Origin: Pestalotiopsis fici W106-1
Lineage: Eukaryota; Ascomycota; Sordariomycetes; Amphisphaeriales; Sporocadaceae
Direction of reading: 5' to 3'
DNA: 64,000 nt
Assembly (NCBI RefSeq): GCF_000516985.1
Contig: NW_006917097.1
Span: forward strand, 2,580,593 to 2,644,592
The notes beneath the pieces were generated by a model that made no database searches, was not told the DNA's origin, and saw only the letters and a program-made list of their open reading frames with translations. How positions within the stretch are numbered: position 1 is the first letter of the stretch; each line of letters starts with the position of its first letter. Below, piece after piece: positions 9,927 through 21,809 of this stretch. Position numbers and translations under genes: made by a program.

Positions 9927-11976
9927 ATGTCTGACGCCGGTGGCAATGCGGCCAGTGCCGAGTCTCCTGGTGCAGCCAAGGCGCACGCTCCCAAGGACCG
10001 CAACTGCCCATACTGCGGCCAGGCTTTCACTTCTTCCTCTCTAGGAAGACACTTGGATCTATATATCAAGGAGAAGAACCCAAAGCCCGCGGATGGCGTT
10101 CACGATGTTGATGCTATTCGCAAGATGCGCTCTGGAATCACTAGAAGACAGCCCAGAGGGTCTCTGGCTGCTCGCCGCGATGCATCTACTCCTGGCACCC
10201 CGACAGGCTCGACCACTGCCAGAAGAAGCCCTGACGCACGGAACCAATCCTCTGTGCCCAAGGATGGACAGTTCATGGTAGACCAATCACCCGTCTATCC
10301 CTGGCAACAGCCTAGCTGGGAGGCTACTGGTGTTATCAATGATATTCCGAGTAAAAATGGGGACTCATCCGCCGGCTGGGACGAGAGCACAGAGTCGACT
10401 AGACAGTCTGGGGCACAGCAGCAGCGGAATGCCAGCAGAATGCTCCAGAAACAACAACTCGACGCGAGACAGAAGTTGACGGACGCCATGGACACGGCAA
10501 GGGCTGCTGAGCTCGCACTCAGAGAGATACTAGGCTCCTGGAGAGCAGCCAAGTGAGTAGAGTGCCCGACCTGGTTTACTAGACTAGAACTGACTCTATT
10601 TCCAAAGGCAACAAATCGATATAAACTCTCTTCCGTTCGACTTTGACCCACTGTCTCTCGACTTTCCTGCACTCACACTTCAGTGTCTGCAACCTCCTCC
10701 TACATTGTTCTCGTCAACACCATTCCCCACGTCTTCTTCATGGTCCATACAACCTCCTGCCAAGAAACAGCATGATGCATTGGTTGCTTACTTTCAAGAG
10801 GAGTTCAAGAAATGGAGACATACCTGTGCTGCTGCTACAACAGCCGCACACGAAGACCTGAGCTATCCTCCATTGAAGAATCACTCGCCAACTGTCGACT
10901 TGCGGGAAAGTGTTCAGAAAGCAGAACAGGTCGCTGGCAACCTCGAGAAGCAGGTGAACGAGCACCTGCAGTCCACGTATGCTGTATGGGAATCGCTCCC
11001 CGCATCCCGCCAACAGGAGTTGTGGATTTTGGAACTGGCCAGAAGTGTTGGTCGGAGACAAAAAGACAACGAGAAGTTGAAGCAAAGTCAACACTCGCTC
11101 AAACAGGAAAGCATCAACCTGCAGTCCCAAATCGATCAGCTCAACCGTCTGCAACAGCCAAGGGAGTTCAGAATTATGCCGCCAGCCACAATACCTTTCG
11201 ACCAAGCTTTTGTTGCCCATGTCCTGCATCAGGGGCTCGAGGCGGGTCACAGTGGAGGTATTGGTTTCAACTTCAACGATCGTCACGTTGATACTATAGA
11301 GGTTGTCCAACGAGCCATCGAGCGATGGAAAAACGTGATTATTTCGTCAAGGTCAACAGGCATGAGCTCTCAACGCGCTCTGGATCAGACAACAGCCACT
11401 CCTCAGGCTGCTGCCACATCAGGATCTTCGGCTTCCTCCGGCCCTAACACGACCACATTGGCTCCAGCTCCGAATGCTGCAACGCAGGCTCGATCCGCGT
11501 CGGCCCAGCAGTCGCAGCAGCCCGTACGCCAACCGTCTACGTCCACTAATAATGGTTCATCGAGTGATGCGCGACCAGGAACGACTGCCCCTGCTTCGAC
11601 TACAACCGCCAACGACGAAGGTAGCGATGAAGATGCAGATGCCGAGATGGAAGATGATGAAAGCTTCGCGCCTGTTAACGCAACAGCTGTTGCTGCCGCT
11701 AAACCCGTTGCCCAACAGTCATTACAGAAGCTACAGATCCCACGTACGCGGGAAAATGCCCAGCGTAACAACGCACAATTCGCCATGAATGGCGCAGGGT
11801 CTATGAATCCGAATCAGAGGGTCAATATGGGTCGGCCTATGGCAAACATGAACGCAGGTGGGATACAACAAGCTCAGAATCAGCAGAGGGCCCAGCAGGC
11901 GGCTATCAAGAACGACTACGGAACTGCTGTACAAGGTATGGGCAACGGAGATCCCATGTACATGGGAGAAGGTTAG
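9927..11976 (+). CDS. Unidentified zinc-finger, coiled-coil, Gln/Asn-rich protein
   Basis: Two exons, 9927-10552 and 10608-11976, joined across a 55-bp intron (GTGAGT...AAAG) give 664 residues. The start is ATG 9927; an upstream in-frame TTG is not used. Near the N-terminus is a Cys-x2-Cys-x11-His element (C27, C30, H42; NCPYCGQAFTSSSLGRHLDLY) with H59 the next possible ligand, so it is not a textbook C2H2 finger. The middle has a predicted coiled coil at about 360-392 (KDNEKLKQSQHSLKQESINL) followed by a globular-looking block. The last 250 residues are Ser/Thr/Ala/Gln/Asn-rich with an acidic run (DEGSDEDADAEMEDDE). The layout suggests a nuclear regulator or scaffold, but I know of no named family. 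It is convergent with the phytochrome gene. Confidence 0.75.
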
Positions 11977-13138
11977 CTAGGTACTTGGTCTCCTGGATGT
12001 ATGCGAATGGTTTCAATGGCGTAGGCTTTCAGGGGAAAAAATTTAGGGGGTTTCGGGAATCAAAAACCCAGTATTTTGTCGCATAGCGTCGTCTTATGTA
12101 CTCGCCTTTGCATTTCGTGTTATAGGATGCATGCAAGCTTGCTTGCTCGCGGTGCTCTAGTAAATAGACACCTTTGTAGGTATGATTAGACCTTGTGGGC
12201 ATGTCAGTCAGCCAAATGGCACATTTTCAACGTAGTTGGTTGGACGGCCCCCTTGGTGTATATCAACTCGAATGTGGACTATCCACTGCCATGTACTTTC
12301 CTTGCCCTCGAGTAGAGTAAATGTGCCCTTGATCAGATTTTTGGCTCCCAAGGGCAAAAGAACATGTAAACATGATGAACGCAATCCTAATAGAACGCAC
12401 CAAGACTTCCGTGGGATGCTGCCTTGTCTTATCATCAACGTGTCGTCTCTATAAAGCTTTCATGACCGTATCGGCAAGCACACCTGGCTTATCACGATAC
12501 ATACTTGGTACTAGTAAAAAAACAAATATATTCTTCCATGCACTGCCATAGACCAAGATTCTCTGCTCCTTGACAGGATACACGTGTAAAGAGCAGGAAC
12601 GTGAGGCAGTAGTGGATATCTGTACTCATTCGTTGTTTAACTGCTTTCTTCTTTCTGCTTTCGATTTATATACATCTCTGATCACGAGAGTCTATTGCCT
12701 CCTCGTCAGAAATATTAACATGCGCTGCGCATGGCGTTGCCGTCCCTGATAAGTGTGCCTAGGTATTCAGCCATTGGCTAAACTCGTGCAACCGATCCAA
12801 AACTCCATGCGATGCGTGTACTTTTGGCATGGGCCGAGCATTTGGAAAATGAATAAAAAGAGAAAATGAATCTCTACCCCAAACTTGCCAGGCACAAACG
12901 TCGTGTGCGCGCGTGCCCCTTCCAGAACGCCAGTTTCCGTGTATTTTAGTATACCCTCCCATACAATGTGATGCGTGCCTCGCACACCACGAAGCATAAA
13001 AGAAATTCGTTCAAATTGGAATTCGTCGACAATCAATAACTCCTCAACTGACTTGGCGGTGGCTCAACTTTGTGCCCTTTGGGCCACCCCAAGGCATCAT
13101 CCTGGAGACAAGTGTCACGAACCATTATTGGACTCTCC
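11977..13138. other. Intergenic between convergent genes
   Basis: About 1.16 kb between the 3' ends of the zinc-finger gene and the phytochrome gene, so it holds the two 3' UTRs and terminators. No gene is seen. Confidence 0.55.
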
Positions 13139-16100
13139 CTACGTTGTTGCGCTTGGTTCGTCGGACGAAGATCGACTTCCAAACCAACCACCGCGTTCCC
13201 ATTGTCCAGGAACATAAAGGCAACCATCTCGCGTATCATCTTTTGTGATGCCGTCAAGCAGAATATGGAGTCTTTTAAAATCGATGGGTTTTAGGATCCA
13301 GCCATCAAACCCAGCTTCGACGTAGACTCTCTTGTCCTTCTCAACGAGAGAAGCGGATACAGCGAAAATGGGCACTCTTCCTTGATGCTGTGCTAAAGGA
13401 GACAGTTCTGTGCACGCATCGGACTTTTCGAATGCTCTGATCAACTTGGTACTTCCGAGACCATCCACGATTGGCATCTGACAATCTGCTTAGCAATAGT
13501 CTTGAAGGACAGGCCGAAAAGGGAGAAGTCCTGCAAACAGCTTATGAAGGAAAAGTTGCGTGACGTACCTGCATGTCCATGAGAACGACATCAAATTCCT
13601 GGGGTCGTTCAGTGAACACAGCTGCGCAATCTTCGCCGTTCATGGCGTGAACTACGGTATGACCAGTTTTCTCCAAGCGCTTTCTGAGAATCTTCATATT
13701 GACTGGGTCATCCTCAGCGATGAGAACCCTAAGCTTTCTAAAATCGTCAGGCACAGATGGGTTTGATGGATTTGACGAAGCTTGGGAAGCAATTGGTACA
13801 GAGGATGCTGGGTTTTCTCGGTTGGGTATCTCGAACAAAACTCCGGAAGCCTGTCCTGTTTGGCCTGTCGGTGGTGCGTCTTTAAAGTCATCAGGCACCT
13901 TGACGGGCCGGACTGGAGTTTTCGAATCCTTGACAAAAGCCATGCCTGATGCATACTTGGCAGTTTCCCCAACGGGTGAAGTGGTCGATCGATGTGGAGA
14001 AGGACGCTCTGGATGCTTCTCATCCTTTGTAAACGGGAGTGGTCTGCCGCTATTCACGGAGTTGCGGTGGCTATGACCGTGGCCTCCCCGTTGAATGCCT
14101 GGATTCTCGCCTTCCGATCCCTCTCCATATGGTAGCGGAGTTGAAAGAGCGTCGATGAGTCGATCCGCGTCGCTCATGTTGCTGTTCCCACTACCCTTGC
14201 TGGTCGCACTTTTGAGGCTCGGGATGCTCTGAATGCTTCCGGCATCATCAAAGCTCCGACGTTCCCTAAGGGACGCGTTGGATAAAGAATGTGTGGGATG
14301 GCTCGTGAGGGTGAGTTCGCCGTCCTCGGCTGGCGGCAGAGTCTTTGTGACAGATGCCATACTTGATTGATTGGTTGACGGCTTGGGGGTACTGTCGCTG
14401 GTGGTCGCTGGTTGAGGTGGCTCGGCCGGGCTTGGGAGCTCAAATGGCAACTGGATCACAAACCGTGTACCAACGCCTTCTTCCGATTTGAGCCGCAGCT
14501 GGCCATCCATATTGCGAACAATTCTTGCAACAACGGCCAGGCCGAGGCCCAGGGCGCGATCGCTTGCAGTTGGGTCAACATCATCGAGAGAGTCGTCCGT
14601 ACTGACCTGCTCAAGCTCTTGGAACAGGGCGTCCAGCTTCGCGTTATTCATGCCTTTCCCAGTATCCTGAACCACGATCTCAATTTTCACCCTGGAACCA
14701 ACTACTTCTGTCACAAAACATTCAATCCTGACCGAACCCTCTTTCGTATGTTCGACAGCGTTTGCCGTCAAGTTGGCAATAGCTTGTCGTACTCGCCGGT
14801 TGTCACCATGGACGTGTAGAGGCAAACCGGGATGTTCGATAACTTCGTATTCGATGCCCTTTCTCTTGGCATCTATCTTGAATGGGTCGGTAGCTTCCTT
14901 CAAGCAAGCCCGGAAATCAATGATTTCGTCTTTGATGAGATCTTGACCCTCCTCCGTCATGGTCAAGTCCAACAAATCGTTGATGACGTAAATCAAAGAT
15001 TTGGAAGCAGAATGCGACTTTGCAAGGTTGTCGCGTGTCTCTTGGTCGAGGCTGCCTTCGAGAGCAATCTCCAGATAATTGATGATTGCGTTGAGCGGTG
15101 TGCGTACTTCGTGTGCCGAATTTGCGAGGAGCAGTTTCGTGAGACGGCTGTTCTGCAGCGCCGCCTCCTTTTGCCTCCAGACCTCGATGAATTTACCTTT
15201 GAAGTCATTAGTAGCTGCAGTAGAAGAACGATTTTACCGTGTGTTACGCCAAGAAGATATTTACCGTAAACCAAGCAAAGCACAGCTGCCGTCTCCACTT
15301 GTTCTTCAGACCACTCCCTGCATTTGCCAATGACTGTTTCGTGCCATACTTGGAAACTCGTGCGTGGCTCCAAGTACTCGGATGTGCCATCCTTAATTAC
15401 CTTTTCGTACGGGTTGCCTGCCCATTTGACCTCCTTGATCTGGCCTTTTCGGAAAAAGACGATGAAGTCATGGCCGCGAACGCTGAGAGGCACATACAAC
15501 ATGCCGGCAATGACGGAAAAGCCAGGGGGGTAGCGAAGATCGTGGAAATCTGCACAGATATCCTGCGTGGTCACGACCGACGTGAACTTTTTGACCCGTA
15601 GATATTCGAGCATGGCAAGAGCCTCTTGTGAACGCTCTAGCTTTCCCAGTATCTTGGTCTCGCCACGTATGGAGAGCATGCCGAAATCAGCATCGAATAG
15701 TTTGAGGAGGTCGTCTGACGAGGCAATGATGTATCCAGAAGGGTTCTTGTCGGTGGGAACAGTATTGATCAGCTTTCTTGCCTGCAAGCGAGAGGCGTAC
15801 GAGAGCCGTTCAATATTCCTCGAAGCAGTGTCACCAATTAATCTGCACATTTTTCGGATTGGGAAAGCAACCCGCATACCTCTGGGTCCATATGAGTGAC
15901 AAGCAATCAAACCCCAGAGCTCGTTGAAGGCATTGATCGAGATGGACATGGAAGCCCGCACGGCCATGTTGCCAAGGTACTTTAGATGTATTGGTGACAT
16001 GGCGCGGAGATACGAGTGGGTGAGGTTCAATGGATTCTCCATGTCTGCCTGCGACCGACACACCAGCCGTGCGGATTCTAGATCTCTATCGTACAGTAGC

Positions 16101-17800
16101 CGCACTTTGTTGATCTTGTAGAGCTCGCGGGCTTGTCGGGGAATGTCGGAAGCTGGAAAATGGAGTCCTTTGTAGAGGTCTCGCGTCTGTGTAGGGTCAA
16201 CCAGCTCAGTGACGACCTTTCCGTTGTAAGAAGAGTCGAATTGGTAAATCATAACTCTGTGAAAGCCAGTCAACTCCTTCACTATACCCACTAGAATTTT
16301 CAAGAACTTGTCCAAGGTTGGCGCTGATGCGAGTTGCTCTTGGACTTGGGACATGATGTCGAAGACTTGCATGGCACCAGCTTCTCCGCGCTTCTTTCTG
16401 GCGCTACGAAGGACCCTGAGAGGCTTGCTACTAATCTCTGTGCTCTCATTGAACTCTTCCAAAGTGGGCGTCTGATACAGGGTATCCTCGGGAGCTGGCG
16501 GCGTCATTTCGTCCATTGGGCGCAATGGGTGTTCATGGTCATCCTCCAACTCAAACTCGCAGATGATTAAATCAGGCTGTGCGGAGTTGATGTGCATCGC
16601 GCACCATAACTTGACGCTCTTCTCCTTGGGAGGGCGTAGAGACACGCTAAAGACCTCGGGGCCGTTGGTAGCAACATCGGCGTCTTCATCTCGGATGAAG
16701 TCAATATGGTCTAGAATATTGTCGGCCTGTTCTTCGGAAAATATGTCCAGGAAACTACCGAGTTTGAAAAGCTGCTGTGGAGAATAGCCGATGACTTGCG
16801 CTGAGTTTTCGCTGGCAACGTGGACAGCGAAGTGGCCATCGCTGTCTTCCTTGATGGCAATCAATAAACCAAAGGCCTGCACTGCTCCGGGCGTGTGAAT
16901 AGGTTCGTCCTCACACCTCTGCAGTGTACCATCCCTGCCCGTGATGACATAATGACCTTCCTCAGTTTGAACGTGTCTGAAACGAGGGGCATAGAGCTGC
17001 TCGTTGACATCGCGATCACCCGAATCCTGGCTGGCACCTTCCACGCTTGAAGGAGCAGCCTCGTTGGCATTATCGGAACCGCCATCGGAGGAACTATCAG
17101 TGAATATTGGCAGAGGTTGTGCGTCACTGATAGGGCTTCCAATAGACCCTGACAGCGTGCCCTTCCGTTTCGCCGTCGAGGGGACTGAGCCGTTGCGATC
17201 TTGCGCAGGGAAAGTCTCGGACCGCTTTATACTCTCCAACTCAGCACGTGCGTTGCTAGAACGTTGCCGAACGTTGCTGCTCATAGACTCGAAGCGAGGA
17301 AAGTATTCATGCTCGCCCGAGCTGCGAGACCAGGGGGTCGACTGCGACTGGTCGACATTGACCATGGAGCGTATGGGGAAAACACGGTCAGCTGGATCGG
17401 CCATGCTGCTAGCGCTTCCATGACCGAGTTGGCGGTCTGAGGACGCACTCCATGATGATGCGGTGTCGTCGGCTGGTTGCAGGGCGGCCGGCGCTGTACC
17501 GTCAATGTCCATGCCGATATTAGGATCGATCGCAGCGGGCGGAAGTGATATAGGTTTCTTAAATGCAGGCGGTGTAACGTCATCCTCGTCATCGAACTCT
17601 GTGGACGCCGGGGCAACGGGACCTGTATATGTCCGGCCGCTTCCACTACCACTGTTGTCACTGTTGCCACTTCCGGCGCCGCTTCTTGGGGATAATGGTG
17701 AGGAAGGCTGCCGCGTTATTTCTTGATGTTGGTCATCCTGCTGCTCGCCAGATGCTTGCTGAGGGCCCGAAGCATCGGTATGTAGCTGATGCTCGTCCAT
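13139..17800 (-). CDS. fphA: Fungal phytochrome hybrid histidine kinase
   Basis: This is a red/far-red photoreceptor kinase. Three exons, 15265-17800, 13569-15214 and 13139-13477 (introns 50 and 91 bp), give 1506 residues. A disordered N-terminus of about 280 residues leads to the bilin-attachment site in the N-terminal PAS region (C296 in RCEDEPIHTPGAVQAFG). The GAF domain has PASDIP (549-554) and the conserved His in SPIHLKYLG (H605). The PHY tongue has WAGNP (793-797) and PRTSF (812-816). Then come HisKA (H880 in SAHEVRTPLNAI), the ATPase domain (N box NLTANAVEH, DTGKGM, GLGLAV), a low-complexity linker and a receiver with phospho-acceptor D1392 and K1457. All catalytic and chromophore residues I can check are present, so the protein should be functional. 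In other fungi phytochrome shuttles between cytoplasm and nucleus and feeds the HOG stress pathway; that is family knowledge. Confidence 0.96.
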
Positions 17801-20800
17801 GTCGAGGTGGGCAGAGAGGCGAGACCTAGAAGTCTCTGATCAGGTCGGCAGCAGTGTATAGAGCGAGAGCTTAACCAAGCCAGATGGGGTTCAAGATGGA
17901 CAAGTTCGCCAGCCGAGTATGCTCTGATCTGCTCTGCTCTGCTCAACTCTGCGACACAGACCCCCGGGTTGGGGAATTTGAGGGCGCAGTGGATCGCTTA
18001 TGGGGTGCGAGGTTGAGCACTTATGGGTATGGGTTGAATTAAAGTTGCAGGTAGCAGCAGGTCGCAGATTTGTTGTATGTACTGGATGGAGGGAGGAGGC
18101 CCGCTGGGGGGGCAGAATGCACTTTCGGCACTCGATTGGGTAGGCGGGAACGTTGTCCACCAAAAGGCCAGAAGCAGCCGGGAGGATCGAATCGAGACTC
18201 AGACTGGACTGACTGGGTCGCCCGAAGTTGGAGGGGAGTGGTTTTCCCAAGGCTCGCACCAAAGAGCCGGGGTCAGTCAGTGAATCGGTCAGTCTGTCAG
18301 TCTGTCACCTGGAAGTATCCGTACAGAACCACCTTACAAGGACAGGATGATAGGATAGGTGGGGGTAAAAGAAAACGAGGGTATGTGCAGGGCAGGGCAA
18401 GGCAGAGAGAGGATAGTCGATGTCATCGAGCATTTGGTGGTTCTCTGGTCTCAAGCCAGTGCACGCTCTCCGTGCTTGGCTGCTGGAGATGTGTAGGTTG
18501 GTAGTAGGTACTGGTAGTGTATTCTAGTACCTGGCCTGCCTGGTTGCTGCTGGGTATTGAAGGGTGAGTAATAAAACGCCAGTTCAGAATCGTGGTTCAG
18601 CCGCTTCATGGAGTGTTCGGTGCGAGTACTGTTTTTTTCTTTTCTTCCCTGCATGCTATTTCCAAGGTTGATCGAAAATTCGATGTACAGTCCACTCCAA
18701 CCCAATCCTGGCAGATGCGTATGTACGTACAATAGATGCTTGCGGCAGTGATGGTCGTGCTCAGGTGCATCAATATGGGGTCGTGGGACCACCCCCTTGC
18801 AACAGGATCGAATCGCAACGAACGGGCAAGAAAACTGGCGGGGAAGAGATACAAATGGGCTGGGCCATGGGTGGGCAGGCAGACAGGCAAAAGATGAACA
18901 GACAAATGTGCGATTTGTAGGTGAATAGACGCTACTACATGCTAAGATTAGGGGGTCAACAGCCGCTGCTCACGGGTACAACCAAGCAAAGCGCAGAATC
19001 TGGGAACGGAATACTCTCCGATGAGGAGGTAGGTTGTGCTAGCAAACTTGGAGACTACCGGGGTGTTTTATTTTTTTTTGTGGTTCTTGTTTTTTTTTTT
19101 CTTATGGGTGACAGGCGAGGCAGGGTCGAATTGGTTCTAGGTGGTGGTAGCTGCTGAATCTAGTCCTGTACCGACCCAAGCTGCCATGACTATGTAGCAA
19201 GCTAGGTTAGCTGCTTGTGGCGATCCCCCAAGACTCAAAAGTGGCACCGGCCAACTGCCACCCTAGTAAGAGCTGGGCTTAGGCTGGGCCTCGAGTGGGA
19301 GGCGGGTAATAAGGGCAAGGGCGGCCCATGACACGGGGATCGTAGCTCTCGTTTGCTTGTTGGTTTGCCCGTTCTTTGCATATCCATGGGCATCTTTTTC
19401 AGTGGAGTCATAAAGTCCATGCTTCCCTTTTCTTGCGTGGCTCTGAATTATTATTATGTAGCGGCCTGTCTCCAAGCTTTCTGGCCCTGCGCGCCTTGAA
19501 GTCCCGACTCAACTCCCCCAAAAAGCCCCCAAGCAAGTCCCCTGGAACCCCTCCATCGTGGTAGCGGCCCAGACGTGGCCACTGCCCGAACACGAATCCC
19601 CGTCACGTCGTCCCAGGACCCTTCTGCAAAGGAAAAATTACTCGAGGAGAAAAAAAAAAAGGAAAAATGAGAAGAAAAAGAAAAGAAAGGTCGTGCTGAC
19701 CTGCTCTGCACTGTGATTACCATCTGTACGTATTGCGCCGCCTTGGACTGACTGGCAAGTTTACGACTGTAAATTGTACGAAGTATGTACATGCCCACTC
19801 CACTTCTTGTCTCATGCAGATGGGCTTTCGAGTAGTGCTGTACTTTTCCTTCTGGCTGTTGGGAGAGCCCCGTAGAAGGGATCAGGCTTGTCATCTTTGC
19901 ATTCTGGTACTGCACTGCAACTACACATCAAGGTAGGTGGTATGCACTGCCGCACGAAACTAAATACGACTATAGTATGAGATGTGTTTCTATCTTCTCT
20001 GTAATACATTCCTGGCTTCCATGTAAGCAACTCGTCATATGGTCATACGTGGTTGTGCTGTCCAGAATACCGAGTTCAACGTCTGTAGTTTTGTACCCAA
20101 AGAAATGCCCGCCCATGTACAGAAATTGCGAGTCTTGATCTGCGCAAGCACAAGAGTCTACCTTGTATACTACAAACCACATGCAGCCCGACAAAATCCC
20201 CAAAGCGCTTGCTGGCCCGTATATTCAATTTAACGTGCCTTTCCGGCCTGTCTGTTGCCCATATGGCCATTGTACAAAAGCGTGGCTTGCATGTATTGAT
20301 TGTGTGCCCCAGATGAAGCTGGATCTGCTTACCAGGCGTGTGGTAGACGGGTTTTGCGGCTATAGTCTTGAACAATCCTTTCATTGGAAGCCCACCGGTG
20401 CTGTACCCGTTTCATGCTACCTCCATATAACTGACTCGAGCAGATTAACTACACAGAACTCACCTTGGTTGGGTATGTGAGTACTTGATTGACTCCCGCC
20501 TGCGTACCTATATTACATGTACCGTTTCTGCCATGACTGCCTTGCGCCGAGCATGGACGTGTGTCTGTACAGAGTAATTTCCGAAGACTCGCATATGGTG
20601 CTTGTGCGTGTTTTGCTTCTCGTCGTGGCATATTATGTCATTGTTGTACTTCTGATGATGCATGTAGAGGTCTTCCGGGGAGGATAGCGGATGTACGCGG
20701 AAGCATGTTGAACATACGGATACAGCATCAGTGACCGCTCAGAGCTCTTTGCAGCGATAGCATGCGGCTTGGTGTTTTTCTGGATAAATGTTCAGTCCCC

Positions 20801-21790
20801 ATAGAAAACAAGACAATCCATGGTTCTTGCCAATTATCGAAAATAAAAAAGGCGGTCATTGTGAGAGAACTGTGGATTGTGAAATATGATATCTTTAAAG
20901 GACAGGTCTGATTCGTGTGATAGTATGCCTGTATACTTCTTGTTCTGGATCCATCTGAAAACCTGAAGAAGGTACCTGCCATGAGCCACGAGCAGGACCC
21001 AAAGGCTTGGGAGTATCCATTTGTTGAGCTAGTAAAGACGTATATGATTAGCACGGCAAAGTTTGAAGCCACGAGCGTGACCGCTCGTCCTTGAGATTGA
21101 TATGTTGGGACGATGATCTTTTGTCTCTCTCTCTGTTTCGTGACAGTACTCTGTAGAGACCCAATCTAGGAGCTACCTCTTAGGTTTGTTGGCCAGGTAC
21201 ATTGGTTGCATCCGCCGCCTAGCCGCGCCGTTAACATATCCGAGCAACTTGCATATTCCGTGCAGTAAGTCGGTCTGTTTTCTCGGTGCGCCACTTGGCG
21301 TCCTCATTTTTCTTATTCTTCTTTTTCTCTTTCATTCGGCAGCTGCACACCCAACTCGATTCGTACATATTTTCACCTTCAGGGAAAAAAGAAAAGAAAA
21401 CCTGAAGACAACAAAGGTGAAGAAGGAAAAAGAAATCAAGAAAGCACGTGTCATTTCTTTCTTCAGGTACACGGCCGAAAACGGCTGTCTTCGGCACCGA
21501 GCCTACCAATCTCACTCATACTCTTAGGTGGACGTGATTTGGTTGAGGGGGACAGCATTCTGGTCATACGATTTCCTAGCGTGTGAGCTGGTTGGCAAGA
21601 CAAGCAGTGCAGGTACCTACTGAGGTGGTGGTTGTCACAACACCTGCCCTGCGACGTGCTTGTTGTATGTTTTCTAGTAAGGAGGAAAGAGGGAAATAGT
21701 CTATGGTACGATGAACCCATTCCCATCAACTCACGGTGAAAGGGCATTTTAATGAGGTGGCCGGGAATAGCAGAGAAAATCGGGGGAGGG

Positions 21791-21809
21791 AAAAAAAAAA
21801 AAAAAAAAA
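21791..21809. repeat. A19 homopolymer
   Basis: Nineteen consecutive A residues in noncoding DNA, directly visible. Confidence 0.9.

Noticed and set aside
10738..11310. 190-codon minus-strand frame opposite the zinc-finger gene
   Set aside because: Lies wholly inside exon 2 of a supported plus-strand gene and has no motif.
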